A stretch of 64,000 nt of DNA from the NCBI RefSeq assembly GCF_902167145.1, contig NC_050097.1:227683034-227747033 (forward strand). Direction: 5' to 3'. Every line of letters begins with the position of its first letter. The stretch's first letter is position 1. Both the position numbers and the translations under genes were made by a program. Origin of the DNA: Zea mays. Taxonomy: Eukaryota; Streptophyta; Magnoliopsida; Poales; Poaceae. Below the pieces are notes generated by a model. It was not told the origin of the DNA. It worked only from the letters and a program-made list of their open reading frames with translations, and searched no databases. This document shows, in pieces, positions 52,144 to 63,111 of this stretch.

Positions 52144-54931
52144 TGTAACATCCCAAAATTTCAACCCAAGGTTTGGAACCCTAATCTCCCCCCTTATTTT
52201 ATCTCCCCCTAAACTCCACCATTTAGGTCATCTCATCATATGCATACACTTTGATTGTTAGAGCACCTCACATATATTACTTTTAACACCTAAGATTATT
52301 TGGCTAATTGTTGATTCAAAAGAAAAGGAAATAAAAAGAAATAAAAATAGAAAATGGAAATGAGAAATAGAAAACGGAAAAAGAAAAAGGAAAAACATCC
52401 CCCCTCGATTGAGTCGTTTCCGGCCCAAGCCGCGCCCGCGCCCGCTTCTCCCCCCTTTCCTCCCGCGGCCCAAGCAGCCCAGCAACGCCCGCGCTCGCGC
52501 CACGTCTGACAGCCTGGCCCCACCTATCAGCTGCTCCTCCCCTCTCCCTCTCGCGCCGCTCTCCCGCTGACAGCTCGGGCCCGCTCGTCAGATCCCTCGT
52601 CCCGCCCATGCCTTCACCGGCGCGTTCGCCGCCGACCACCGCAGCCCCGTCTCCTCGCCATTAACGCGCGCACCGACCTCAGCTACCTCCCCGCTCACTG
52701 TGCCCGAGCCATCCCCTCACCCCCGCCTGCCCGAGCCATCCCGTCGCCGTTTGCGCCATCACCGCCATCATGGCGAGCTCGTCGGCGTTGTCGTCCCTCC
52801 TCCCTTCCCCCCTCCCGGGCGCCTATAAAAGGGACCGCCCAAGCTCCGCCTTCTCCACACTAGCCTCGGCTACTTCCCCCTCTCCTTCCCGAGCCCGATT
52901 GAGCTAGCGCCGCCGCGTCCCCCCTTCACTCCGATGAGCTCCGTCCTCCCCTCTCCAGTAGCGCTTGGTCAAATTGCTCTAGTCCTTAAGGTCCGCCACT
53001 CTGTCATGATCCTAACACATGCCTGCTCGTCGCCTATCGCGTTCGGTGGCCTCGCAGGTGACCTCACCGCCGCGAGAGCCCGCCACCCGCTGTGGACCGG
53101 CCACCCAAGCCTCCACCAGCCAAATTGACCCCACCTCCGTGACCCCCTACCCTCGCCCGTGCCTCGCCACCGCTCCCCCGTCACAGAACCGGACCCACGG
53201 TGGAGAACCGCCGCGGGATTTCACCGGCGGCTGCCCGACTGGCTCCCTCTGCCCCGTCACCGTTCAAACACCGTCAGCCCCCCTCTCCCTGGCATGTGAG
53301 CCCGCGCCACAGCACTGTCCCCACGCCGTCTCCCCGCTAGTGGGCCGAGTGGGCCGCCTGCCCACGCGGTCGCGCGCGCGCTCGCGCCCGGCTGGGCCAA
53401 AAACACCCCCCAGCCTAGCTAGCTAGAAACTCTTTCTCTTTTTCTTTTCCCATTTCTTTTCCCCATTTTCATATATATATTTATATGCTGATATTTTATG
53501 AACCAAAAATAGTTTAAATAAATTATAGAGCACAAAAATAATAAGGCATAAGAATTGGCACACCCCACTAAGTCACCATGATTGATGTATTGTTCTTATC
53601 TGTGCTTGTTAGCAGAAGAGGGATCCGATCCTCCAGAATTTGTAGCTCCGGAAGAAGGGCAGGAACCCGACCCCTCCGAGATAAATCTTTTGTGCCAAGA
53701 AAGCTTCGACGAAGGCAAGTCCATCCTTCCCTTGATGCATAATTTACCTATTCTCTCTACCACTACCTAAGCCGGGACTAAGGGATGGAATCTATTTGCA
53801 TGGTGAGCAAGAGATAGCCCGCATTAACTAACACCTTTTGATCACAAGATATGGGATGGGAAAAAGGGGCAGTGGTTGTAACCAACGATGTTTTCAAAAA
53901 GTGTGCGATGAAGGGTATTCACCCTCATCACCTGGTGAGTAGGATGATCAGGGACTCCTTGGTTTAGGGGAGGACCTAAGGTGATGGCTCAGCTGGTTTA
54001 GGCATGAGCAGAAGGATTGTCCTCTCATATAAGGACCGATTTGTCATCCTTCACTACCTGTACTCATGAAAAGTACAACCACTCGAGGTTGTGTGGGCAG
54101 TCACTCGATCTGAACTCGTACGGTCCGACCCCAGGGTTATGAAGGCTGGGGAGCACAGGGAGGATAAGGAGGGGGAATGTTTTGTCTGGTTTGGGCATGG
54201 CAGTGGCCTGACTCCTTCCGGTATAACCGTTAAGGTTAGGACGTGCGAGGAAAGAAAGAGATTCGGATTCGGATCTCATTGGCCATGAGATCGCAGAGCC
54301 GGACTAGTGGGTAAAGTGTACCCCTCTACGTAGAGTTCAAACCTATTCGAATAGTCCGTGTCCACTGGAATGGACGAGTCTGGTGTGGTATGACAATTAG
54401 TGTTTCTACAACATCAGTGAACAGGGAAATATGTGTGTGTGAGTGTGCCTCTGGAAAAGAAATTGGTGCCACGGGAGCGGGAAGCTCAGTGGTGGTTAAG
54501 CAACGTGTTATTTCTATTTCTCCGGGAAAACCCTAAAATAGTACTGCCTTTCTCTAAGAAAAGAAGAGTGACTTCAACTCCACCATATGAAGCATGTATG
54601 ATATAGGTCTCTTTCTCTTTACGGGAGCCGGGTGGGCTTGCGGAATACCTAGTGTATTCACCCAGATTTATTTATGTTTTTCAGCAGCTGAGGACTTCTT
54701 TTCTGCTATGCTTGATTGAGGGGGCTATGTCTTCACCCAGTTCTGCCTGTGGCTTGGGCTAGTTTATCTTCTACTGCGCTTTATATTTCTGGCTCTCTCT
54801 CAAGCTTGTACCCTGGTATTGTAATAACATTTATTCAAACTCTATACTATTTGAAGTAAGGAATGTGGTTACTAGCCTCCTGGGACTAGTAATTGTATCA
54901 CATTTGAGTCCCAAAGGATCAGGACGCTTCA
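52144..54931 (+). repeat. 5' LTR of the RIRE3/Tekay-like element (2788 bp)
   Basis: Begins TGTAACATCCCAAAATTTC and ends GGACGCTTCA, two bases before the primer site. It has an A-rich then very C-rich U3, a TATA box at 52824-52832, and a long AT-rich R-U5. It contains no supported gene; short ORFs inside it are spurious. Confidence 0.85.
52824..52832 (+). promoter_or_regulatory. TATA box of the RIRE3/Tekay-like LTR
   Basis: TATAAAAGG after a GC-rich stretch (CCCGGGCGCC), a standard plant core-promoter position for the element RNA. Confidence 0.65.
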
Positions 54932-54933
54932 GG

Positions 54934-54947
54934 TGGTATCAGAACCC
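54934..54947 (+). other. Primer-binding site (tRNA-iMet type)
   Basis: TGGTATCAGAACCC, two bases after the LTR, complements the 3' end of initiator tRNA-Met. Confidence 0.85.
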
Positions 54948-55073
54948 ATAGGACTGGCCATAGACCGCAGCCCTGACCTTAAAAGTTGCCTTAACAAGAA
55001 AACACCTCTTACCCCTAAGAAAAACCTTCTCTCCTTTCCCCGATATTAACGGACCCTTCTTTTCTCCTACCAG

Positions 55074-55927
55074 ATGGAAGGCTCTTGGGTCATTAGGACG
55101 TCCTACTGCCCAGAGGAGGAAGGATTTCCTCACCTCCTACGGAGTTGCACGCTACGCATGGGGATCCGCAAGAAGCCCGAATATGTCTAGAAGGAATACC
55201 ACGAAAATGGAGTGGAGAAGTGCTCTATGGTGGTCTACCTGGGAGAAAGCCGAAGTTACCCAAACCACCCTCCCTTCCAAGTCACCTTCATCGGGCACCG
55301 CTTCGCAGACACTTGCCAAAGTGTTGCCCGAAAAGCCCTTAAACAGCTATGCCAAAACTACAGCAGAGAGATCTTTGAAACCCCCTTCGTTACTTCCCAC
55401 CTAGCAACAAAAATACCCCCACCTGGAGGAAAAGACTTCAGGCCCTGTCAGGGAGAGACCCTACCGAGGATGACCCCACCATCGTCTACATGGCCGGATA
55501 CCTCCACACTCTCGATAACCACTACGATGACCTTTTCTCCCATTGCACCCACCTAAACTCCCGGGTGGAAAGCTTAGAGCAGCAGGTCAAGGAACTTAAG
55601 AAGGAGAAGGCATCCCTCCAAGAGTGTCTCGATATAGCAGAAGGCGAGAAGGCCAACACCCGTGAAGCCTACCAAACCCTGAAGATGGATTATGATAAGA
55701 AGCTGAGGAAGCTCGCCCCCACGAAGAAAATCCAAAAGAAGACCAAGAACCAAGGAGGCCAGGCTGAACGGAAGAAGAAGGCCCCTCCAGCACCAACTCC
55801 CGCCAGGATAGAGAATTTGTCCGACGTCGAGGATATGTCCCTAGCTAGCCTTGATGACCTTCTCAAGGAATTTGGGGACACTTTAGAAAAAGAGTTCGGT
55901 AGTACCTCAGAGAACGCTCGCGTGTAG
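55074..55927 (+). pseudogene. ORF0 of the RIRE3-like element, broken
   Basis: From the ATG at 55074, with a TAG at 55188-55190 and a frame change near 55425. It is then open as a 145-codon frame at 55490-55927. The N-terminal half has the CSMVVYLGESRSYP and HRFADTCQSVARKALKQLC segments of ORF0 proteins. The C-terminal half is a predicted coiled coil (RVESLEQQVKELKKEKASL), followed by a Lys-rich stretch and an acidic tail. The function of ORF0 is unknown; it precedes gag by about 110 bp. Confidence 0.78.
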
Positions 55928-56037
55928 TACGACTTGTAGTAGTTGTATGCTTGTAATGTATTGGTGTAATGAATAAAATAACTTGGTTGGAAAAAATTGG
56001 TATGTGCATAATAGTGACTCTCTCCCCCTGGCAGATG

Positions 56038-57047
56038 GCTTCGGATAAAACCACGCCTACCGCCTCCGGGATTGGAGCAGGGTTTCTCCTAAGAGCTGAA
56101 AGAGAAGCCGGTAGAGAAGAAAGTGAGACCCACCTCCCCGCACCTCCAGAACTACCCCTAGATTTAGCCCAAGTTCTAGCCAACCAAACCCGACTCATCG
56201 AGGTCCTCACTAGAAGTCTAGAAAATCAACGCATGAATGGTGGAAGACCACAAGACAGGATGGAAGATTTCCTGAGGCTCAAGCCTCACACGTTTGTCGA
56301 ATCTAGCAATCCCCTCGATGCTGACGATTGGCTGCGCACGATTAAAAGGAAGCTGGAAGCCATCGGATGCCCGGAAAATCAGCGTGTTCAACTGGCTGCT
56401 CATCAACTTTCCGGAATGGCCTTAGCCTGGTGGGATACCTTCAATGTTGCCATTAGAGATGCTACCTGGGCAGAGTTTGAAACTGCTTTCCGAGAGCACC
56501 ATGTGCCCCAAGGGATCGTTCAGCTCAAGGAAGATGAATTCCTGGAACTAACTCAAGACGGAAGATCTGTCAGTGAGTACGTGCACAAATTCACAGAGTT
56601 GGCCCGCTACGCGCCGGACGACGTCAATAGCGAAGTCAAGAAGATGGCCTGCTTTTTGAAGGGGCTCAGACCAGAACTCAAGACCATCCTAGCCAGCCAA
56701 GACTTCCTCAGTTTCTCGCACATCTCCAACAAAGCCATGCAAGTGGAAAGGGCAAAGGAAGAATAAAAAGGCCATCTCAAGAGGAAATTCCAAGTCCTCC
56801 GAGCTCAGCATCAAGATCGGCACCAGAAAACTCGATCCTTTGGATTTCCACCCAAGGGACCAAGCTTCATTAGACCAGCTGGACCCACTCCGTCACGGTT
56901 CAGTCAACAGAGTCAGAGCTCCTTTCATGCCCCTTAGTTGCAAGCAACCAACCACCAGCGAATGCGTGTTGGCACTACAGAGATCCCAGTCACTTCAAGA
57001 ACAACTGCTCCCAGCTGAAGCCATCAGGACCTGCTTACTCCAACTCA
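56038..57047 (+). pseudogene. Chromovirus gag, broken
   Basis: Open from the ATG at 56038 to a TAA at 56764-56766 (242 codons), which covers the gag core (FLRLKPHTFVESSNPLDADDWL, QLAAHQLSGMALAWWDTF, VSEYVHKFTELARYAP). Similarity continues past the stop in the same frame to a TAG near 56936, then in another frame through a zinc knuckle whose second Cys is Tyr (CWHYRDPSHFKNNC, near 56967). The frame then leads into protease. So there are two stops, one frameshift and a lost zinc ligand. Confidence 0.85.
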
Positions 57048-59363
57048 GTGAATGGCCCCAAGAATACCTCAGCACCCGCCCCCAAGGCACCCTCCTCCAT
57101 CAGCCAGCAGAACAAGACCCAGTATCAAGGAAGGGCACGAGTAAATCACGTCGATGCTCAGGAGGCTCAGCAAGCTCCGGGAGTAGTGCTCGGTGAGTTC
57201 CTTATTGAATTTACTCCCGCTACTGTACTTTTCGATTCAGGAGCATCCCATTCTTTTATAGCCACTAGTTTTGTGAAAAAGCATGGCATCCCCTCTACCC
57301 CTCTAGAGATTCCCTTGGTCACCCGAACCCCAGGGTCAGACCTTCTATGCCAGCACAAATGCTCCTAAGTCAGAATCCTTTTAAGTGGGGTAGTGTTCTT
57401 GGCAGACTTAACTGTCTTGCCATCCCAAGGGATTGATGTGATCTTAGGAATGGATTGGTTGACCAAGCACAAAGGTATCATAAGTTGCGCAAACAAGACA
57501 ATCCTTCTCACAGACCACCAAGGAAAGTCAGTCTCTTGTCAGGCTCAGCCACCCGCCAATGATCCAATGATGTTTAATGTAGTAACAGAAAGCATATCAG
57601 TGGTAGAAGAATTCATGGATGTGTTCCCGGAAGAGTTGCCAGGAATGCCACCAGAAAGAGAAGTGGAATTCTACATAGATCTGATTCCTGGAACGGCGCC
57701 CATCGCAAAGAGACCATACCGCATGGCTCCTACCGAGTTAGCAGAATTGAAGCTCCAAATCGCAGATCTTCAACAAAAAGGGTACATTCGTCCCAGATCA
57801 TCCCCTTGGGGAGCACCAGTACTTTTTGTCTCTAAGAAGGATGGAAGTATGAGGATGTGTATTGATTACCGATCGTTAAATGAAGTCACAATCAAGAACA
57901 AGTATCCACTCCCTCGGATCGACGACCTCTTCGATCAGCTTCAAGGGGCCAAATACTTCTCCAAGATAGACATAAGGTCTGGTTATCACCAACTGAGAAT
58001 CAAGGAAACAGATATTCAGAAGACTGCATTTGTCACCCGGTACGGACAGTATGAATTCACAGTGATGCCTTTCGGACTAACAAACGCACCCGCCTTTTTC
58101 ATGAACCTCATGAATAAGGTGTTTATGGAAGAGCTGGATAAGTTTGTCGTAGTCTTCATTGACGACATCCTTATCTACTCCAAGAACCGCGAAGACCATA
58201 AGCGTCACCTCTGGACTGTCCTCGGAAAACTTAGGGCACACCAACTTTATGCTAAACTCAGTAAATGTGAATTCTGGTTAGAAAAGATAGCCTTCCTTGG
58301 GCATATATGGACTGCAGAAGGAATAGAAGTAGACCCTTCCAAGGTAGAAGCAGTATCAAAATGGAGGCAGCCATCCAACGTTAGTGAAGTTCGAAGCTTT
58401 CTAAGAATGGCAGGATATTACCGCCGCTTTATCAAGGGATTCTCCAGCATAGCAAGACCTATGACTGAACTCCTCAAGAAGGATAATAAGTTTGTATGGA
58501 CCCCGAATTGCAAAGAAAGTTTCCAGATCATAAAGGAGAAGCTCACAACTGCACCCGTTTTGACACTATCGGATATACATCAGGACTTCGTCGTCTTCTA
58601 TGATGCCTCGAGGCAAGCCTTAGGGTGCGTGCTGATGCAAAACGAGAAAGTCATTGCTTATGCATCGCGCCTACTCAAGCCACATGAGCAGAATTATCCC
58701 ACCCATGATTTGGAATTGGCAGCCATAGTGCATGCCCTGAAGATATGGAGGCACTACCTAATTGGGAACAAATGTCACATCTTCACCGATCACAAGAGTC
58801 TGAGGTATATCTTCACTCAGCCAGATCTCAACCTTCGTCAGAGAAGATGGCTCGAACTGATCAAAGATTATGACCTTGAGATTCATTATCACCCCAGGAA
58901 GGCCAACATGGTAGCAGACGCCCTCAGCCGAAAACCTTTCGGGATAAAGGGAACCAACTTTTTAGAAGATTGGAAGAAGGAATCAGCTCAACTGAATGCA
59001 TGTTTGGGAAACAACGGCAGCCTCGAAGTCAAACCAATGCTAGAAGACCTCATATGCAAAGCTCAACGCCTGGACTCAGAGACAGCAAGACTTGTGGAAA
59101 AAGCTCGCAAAGAACAACTTCCGGACCTTAGGACAGATGAACAAGGAGCCCTTTGGTTCAAGAATCGTCTATGTGTACCAAAAGAGGAGGCACGAGAAGT
59201 CCTGCTCGAGGAAGCTCACAACTCAGCCTACTCCACCCACCCAGGAACTACCAACATGTACCTAGACCTCAAAACCAGATACTGGTGGAGAGGGATGAAG
59301 AAAGAGATAGCACAGTATGTGGCCCGGTGTGACACCTGCCAACGAACGAAGGCCAAGCACTAG
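57048..59363 (+). pseudogene. Chromovirus protease, RT, RNase H and integrase zinc finger, with stops
   Basis: One frame with a TAA at 57366-57368 and a TAG at 59361-59363. Protease: VLFDSGASHSFI near 57230. Pol (57393-59363, 656 codons): [12 protein letters not shown] with [35 protein letters not shown] and the active-site [11 protein letters not shown], and RNase H with [24 protein letters not shown] and FTDHKSLRY. The integrase HHCC finger begins at [12 protein letters not shown] and ends [11 protein letters not shown] right at the TAG. Function as for other gypsy pol proteins; inactive here. Confidence 0.9.
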
Positions 59364-60472
59364 AAGCCTGCAGGCCTATTGCAACCCCTCCCAGTGCCTG
59401 AATGGAAGTGGGAAGAAATAGGCATGGATTTTGTAACCGTACTACCCCGACGCAAAAAGGGAATGACTCTATCTGGGTAATAATAGATCGTCTTACCAAG
59501 GTAGCCCATTTCATCCCAGTGAAAACTACCTTTGGAGGAGCCACCCTTGCCCGAATTTATCTCAAAGAGATAGTCAGACTCCATGGCATTCCAAGAAAGA
59601 TAGTGTCAGACAGAGGAACCTAGTTCACCTCTAAATTTTGGATAAGCCTTCAGAAAGCTATGGGCACCAAGCTAGACTTCAGCACCGCCTATCACCCTCA
59701 GACAGATGGGCAGACAGAAAGGGTCAACAAGGTCCTCGAAGATCTATTAAGAGCCTGTGTGTTAACATTCGATAGAAGCTGGGAATCTAGTTTGCCTTAT
59801 GCGGAGTTCTCGTATAATAACAGCCATCAGACCAGCATCAAGATGTCACCGTTCGAAGCATTGCATGGATGAAAATGCCAGACCCCTCTCATGTGGTCCA
59901 ATGTAGGGGAAAAGGCACCGGAAGGACCTGCCTTTATTAAAGAGGATGAGGAGAAAGTTGCCCTGATCCACAGAAGATTACTTGAAGCTCAGAGTCAGCA
60001 GAAGAGTTATGCGGACAACAGGCGGAGATAACTCAGATTTGAGGAAGGAGACTTCGTCTACCTCAAGGTCTTCCCGATGCGCGGTGTCAGAAGATTCCAA
60101 GTGAAAGGGAAGCTAGCACCGCGATTCGTTGGCCCCTATCCCATCATTGACAGAGTGGGACCCGCAGCATACCGTCTTAAATTACCAGAATCCATGTCTG
60201 ATATCCACAATGTGTTTCACGTGTCCCAACTCCACAAATGCCTGCAAGCACCAGAAAGTCACATCGAAGAAGAGGTAATACAGATTCAGAAAGATCTTCA
60301 GTACCGTGAGAAGCCAATAAAGATTCTTGACTCAGCAGTCCGGAAGACCCGCAAATCAGAAGTGAAACTCTGTAAAGTTCAGTGGAGCAGAGAAGGAGAA
60401 GAGGAAGCTACTTGGGAGAGTGAGGACTCCTTGAGGAGGGAATACCCTTATCTTTTCTCAAATCCAGTCTAA
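59364..60472 (+). pseudogene. Chromovirus integrase core and chromodomain, with stops
   Basis: Continues after the TAG at 59361. A frameshift near 59458 moves to the frame used at 59660-59872 and 60077-60472. Stops interrupt at 59621, 59870 and 60028. Integrase core: [17 protein letters not shown] and YHPQTDGQTERVNK. The C-terminus carries the GPYPIIDRVGPAAYRLKLP segment and a chromodomain (about 60295-60450: RKSEVKLCKVQW, EATWESEDSLRREYP), which in this clade guides integration to modified chromatin. Confidence 0.88.
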
Positions 60473-60508
60473 ATCTCGAGGGCGAGATTCCTTTAAGTGG
60501 GGTAGGTT

Positions 60509-60950
60509 TGTAACATCCCAAAATTTCAACCCAAGGTTTTGAACCCTAATCTCCCCCCTATTTTATCTCCCCCTAAACTCCACACTTTAAGTCATCTCAT
60601 CATATGCATACACTTTGATTGTTAGAGCACCTCACATAGATTACTTTTAACACATAAGATTATTTAGCTAATTGTTGATTCAAAAGAAAAGGAAATAAAA
60701 AGAAATAAAAATAGAAAATGGAAATGAGAAATAGAAAACAGAAAAAGAAAAAGGAAAAACATCCCCCCTCGGCTGGGCCATATCCAGCCCAAGCCACGCC
60801 CGCGCCCGCTTCTCCCCCCCCCCCCCCTCTCCTCCCGCGGCCCAAGCAGCCCAGCAACGCCCACGCCCGCCCCGCGCCTGACAGCCCGACCCCACCTGTC
60901 AGGTGCTCCTCCCCTCTCCCTCTCGCGCCGCTCTCCCGCTGACAGCCCGG
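60509..60950 (+). repeat. 3' LTR of the RIRE3/Tekay-like element, first 442 bp
   Basis: Starts TGTAACATCCC after the purine-rich AAGTGGGGTAGG and follows the 5' LTR to CTGACAGCCCGG, where the next element begins. The remainder is expected to the right of that element, outside the window. Confidence 0.9.
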
Positions 60951-60951
60951 G

Positions 60952-61820
60952 TGATGAGGACATCACTTCTATACATACAATGAATGGACCGATAACATGA
61001 TCTCGTGCACGACAGCTAAATCTCCAGGTACGTTCTACCCTAGTCAATTGTGTTTCAGAGCTTACTCTTGGGGCCATGGATGTTTTGATGATTAGGTACC
61101 TTGGAGAGGACCAGCAAGGACTTGGAAAAGGCCAAGGTGTTGAGGAGGAGCAGCAAGGGCGTCCACAACAGGAAGGAGATCAAGTCTGAGTCAGCTGCGA
61201 CTCCATCTCGGGTTCCAGGACCAGTCTGCACTAAAATGGACGCCCAAGATGCATCCGGACTCCGATTGCGACAGACTGGATATGGTTGGAAAGATAACGA
61301 GATTATCTAACCAACTCAACTGGTTCCACCCTAAAATTCATCCGGAGTCAACGGGAATCGTCGAAACAAGTCAGCGTTCAGATTCTATTTTGGTGCTGCG
61401 ACACCGTCTGTTGGGCCGTTGGGCCGTGTATCGCGTCGGAGCCCATTAGGGGCGAGTCCAGGGCTACGCACGCCCTAATAATCTATTTATTTAGCAGTCG
61501 CCGCCACATTTAGGTTTGGGTTTTGCTTAGATCAATTCTGTCATCGAACAGTGTCGCCGTCATCGGCTTGTGAGACCCCCTCCCGTAATCAATACAATTT
61601 TGGTTGTGTTTCTTTCCTGTTCTTGCTTGTGTTCTTGATTGCGCTTGCAGGGATAAGCCTTCGTGGCGAGGTCATTCGTGTGTCACGGGTGATAACCAAC
61701 AGAGTCGTGGTGTAGTGATTGCGAGGAACCGTTCGCTTGGAGCCTTGGATCATCAACGTCGAGATCTCCACTCAATCAAATTATCGTATCTCACGGAAGA
61801 TCGGGCCGCGTCTACTATCA
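60952..61820 (+). repeat. 5' LTR of the right-edge gypsy element (869 bp)
   Basis: TGATGAGGACATC start, CTATCA end, followed by A and the primer site. Moderately AT-rich with no coding content. Confidence 0.78.
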
Positions 61821-61822
61821 AT

Positions 61823-61832
61823 TGGTATCAGA
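61823..61832 (+). other. Primer-binding site (tRNA-iMet type)
   Basis: TGGTATCAGA, two bases after the LTR end. Confidence 0.8.
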
Positions 61833-63111
61833 TTTCCAGGTTGTCCGTGAGGTATAATTCTACCTTTAGATTATTTTTGTTTTGTCCCATAGTCCACAAA
61901 AAGCCAAAAATATATATTACAATTAGTTTATTCCGACCTAAAACCATCGCCTTAGCCTTTGCACAATTCAGTTTTAGAGTCCGCAGTTCTGAGTTCGTGT
62001 TCTAGTTGAGTTTGGTTGCTGGATTAGATTTGTTTTGGTTCAGTTTGATTGTATCCATCCGCTTCCATCCTACAAAACCGACCCTATCTACAAAACAGAT
62101 CCTATCTCTACAACTGACTCTATCCACAAAACAGATCCTATCTCTACAACCGATCCTATTCACAAAATAGATCATATCTCTACAACCGACAATATCCACA
62201 AAACAGATCCTATATCTAAATCGACCATATCCAAAAAACAAATCCTATATCTAAAACTGACCCTGTGCTCCATAGCCTTCGCTTCGGTTCCTGCCGATTT
62301 GTGCCTTTGAAAACCATAACTTGAGGTACCTTCCATAAAACAGGCATAACTTTTCGCTCGACGCTCCGTTTGAGCTCAAATTTTTACAGCAGATTCCTGA
62401 CTACATTCTGGGGTGACCCAAACTGGCCTATGGTTCGGTCAAAAAAATTCAAAAAAATCGGGAAGATAATTAAAAAAGATTGTTTAAGTGTTTTCAGGAA
62501 TTTCAGAGATCCTTTGTGAATTTCTCTAGGCCACAATACAACTCTGTTTCAAGTGAAATTTTGTGTGCTTCCATCCTTTATGTTTTTGGATCAGTGGTAA
62601 AAAAATTCAGAATATTTCAAGCTCTTTTGATGGTACTCCTTTTGAAACGCGCCTTTGATTTCTACTAGTGCTGAAAAATCTGCCCTATTTACAGAACTGC
62701 CATTCCCACTAGATACTTGTACCTCCTTTCTTGTGCTTTGGTCCAACTGTTCTATTACATTTTCTAGGCCAGCAACTAGGACGAGTACTTGGAACACTTA
62801 TTCAGCATTGCTATCTGTTACTGATTTGTGTGCCACATATATATATTTAGTCAGCCTTCCCACAGCTCCAATTTTCCCTCGAGCAGAACAGGTACTCTTT
62901 TGCAATCACACCCACGCTCGTTGGACAGTCACACAGGTCACCGTTTGCCACCTGCAGTACTGGTAAGAACGTTGTAAGAGCGGGGTAAGACGCTACATAA
63001 TTTGTATTCCACCACCTCCACCACCACCCTGAGAGATAGTTGTAGGGTTCACATTGTTTGTTGCCTTTTTGTCTCTGTTTTGTGCTAACAATGACATGAC
63101 CAAAGAATCAA
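61833..63111 (+). other. Leader of the right-edge gypsy element with tandem repeats at about 62080-62250
   Basis: 1.3-kb AT-rich leader. Between 62080 and 62250, units of the type CCTATCTCTACAACCGA alternate with TATCCACAAAACAGAT about five times. No gene is supported elsewhere in it. Confidence 0.75.

Larger units (their letters stand above)
52144..60950 (+). mobile_element. RIRE3/Tekay-like chromovirus (gypsy), decayed, 3' LTR cut by another element
   Basis: A long 5' LTR (52144-54931), an iMet-type primer site, an extra ORF upstream of gag (ORF0), gag, protease, RT, RNase H, integrase with C-terminal chromodomain, and the first 442 bp of the 3' LTR (60509-60950). ORF0 upstream of gag is known from RIRE3 and RIRE8 of rice. 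The two LTRs differ by roughly 15-20 substitutions in their first 300 bp, so this is the oldest datable element here. The left target sequence would be GCTGC; the right flank is outside the window. Confidence 0.88.

Noticed and set aside
53019..53426. 135-codon ORF in the RIRE3-like 5' LTR
   Set aside because: C-rich U3/R sequence, no domain, inside an LTR just after the TATA box.
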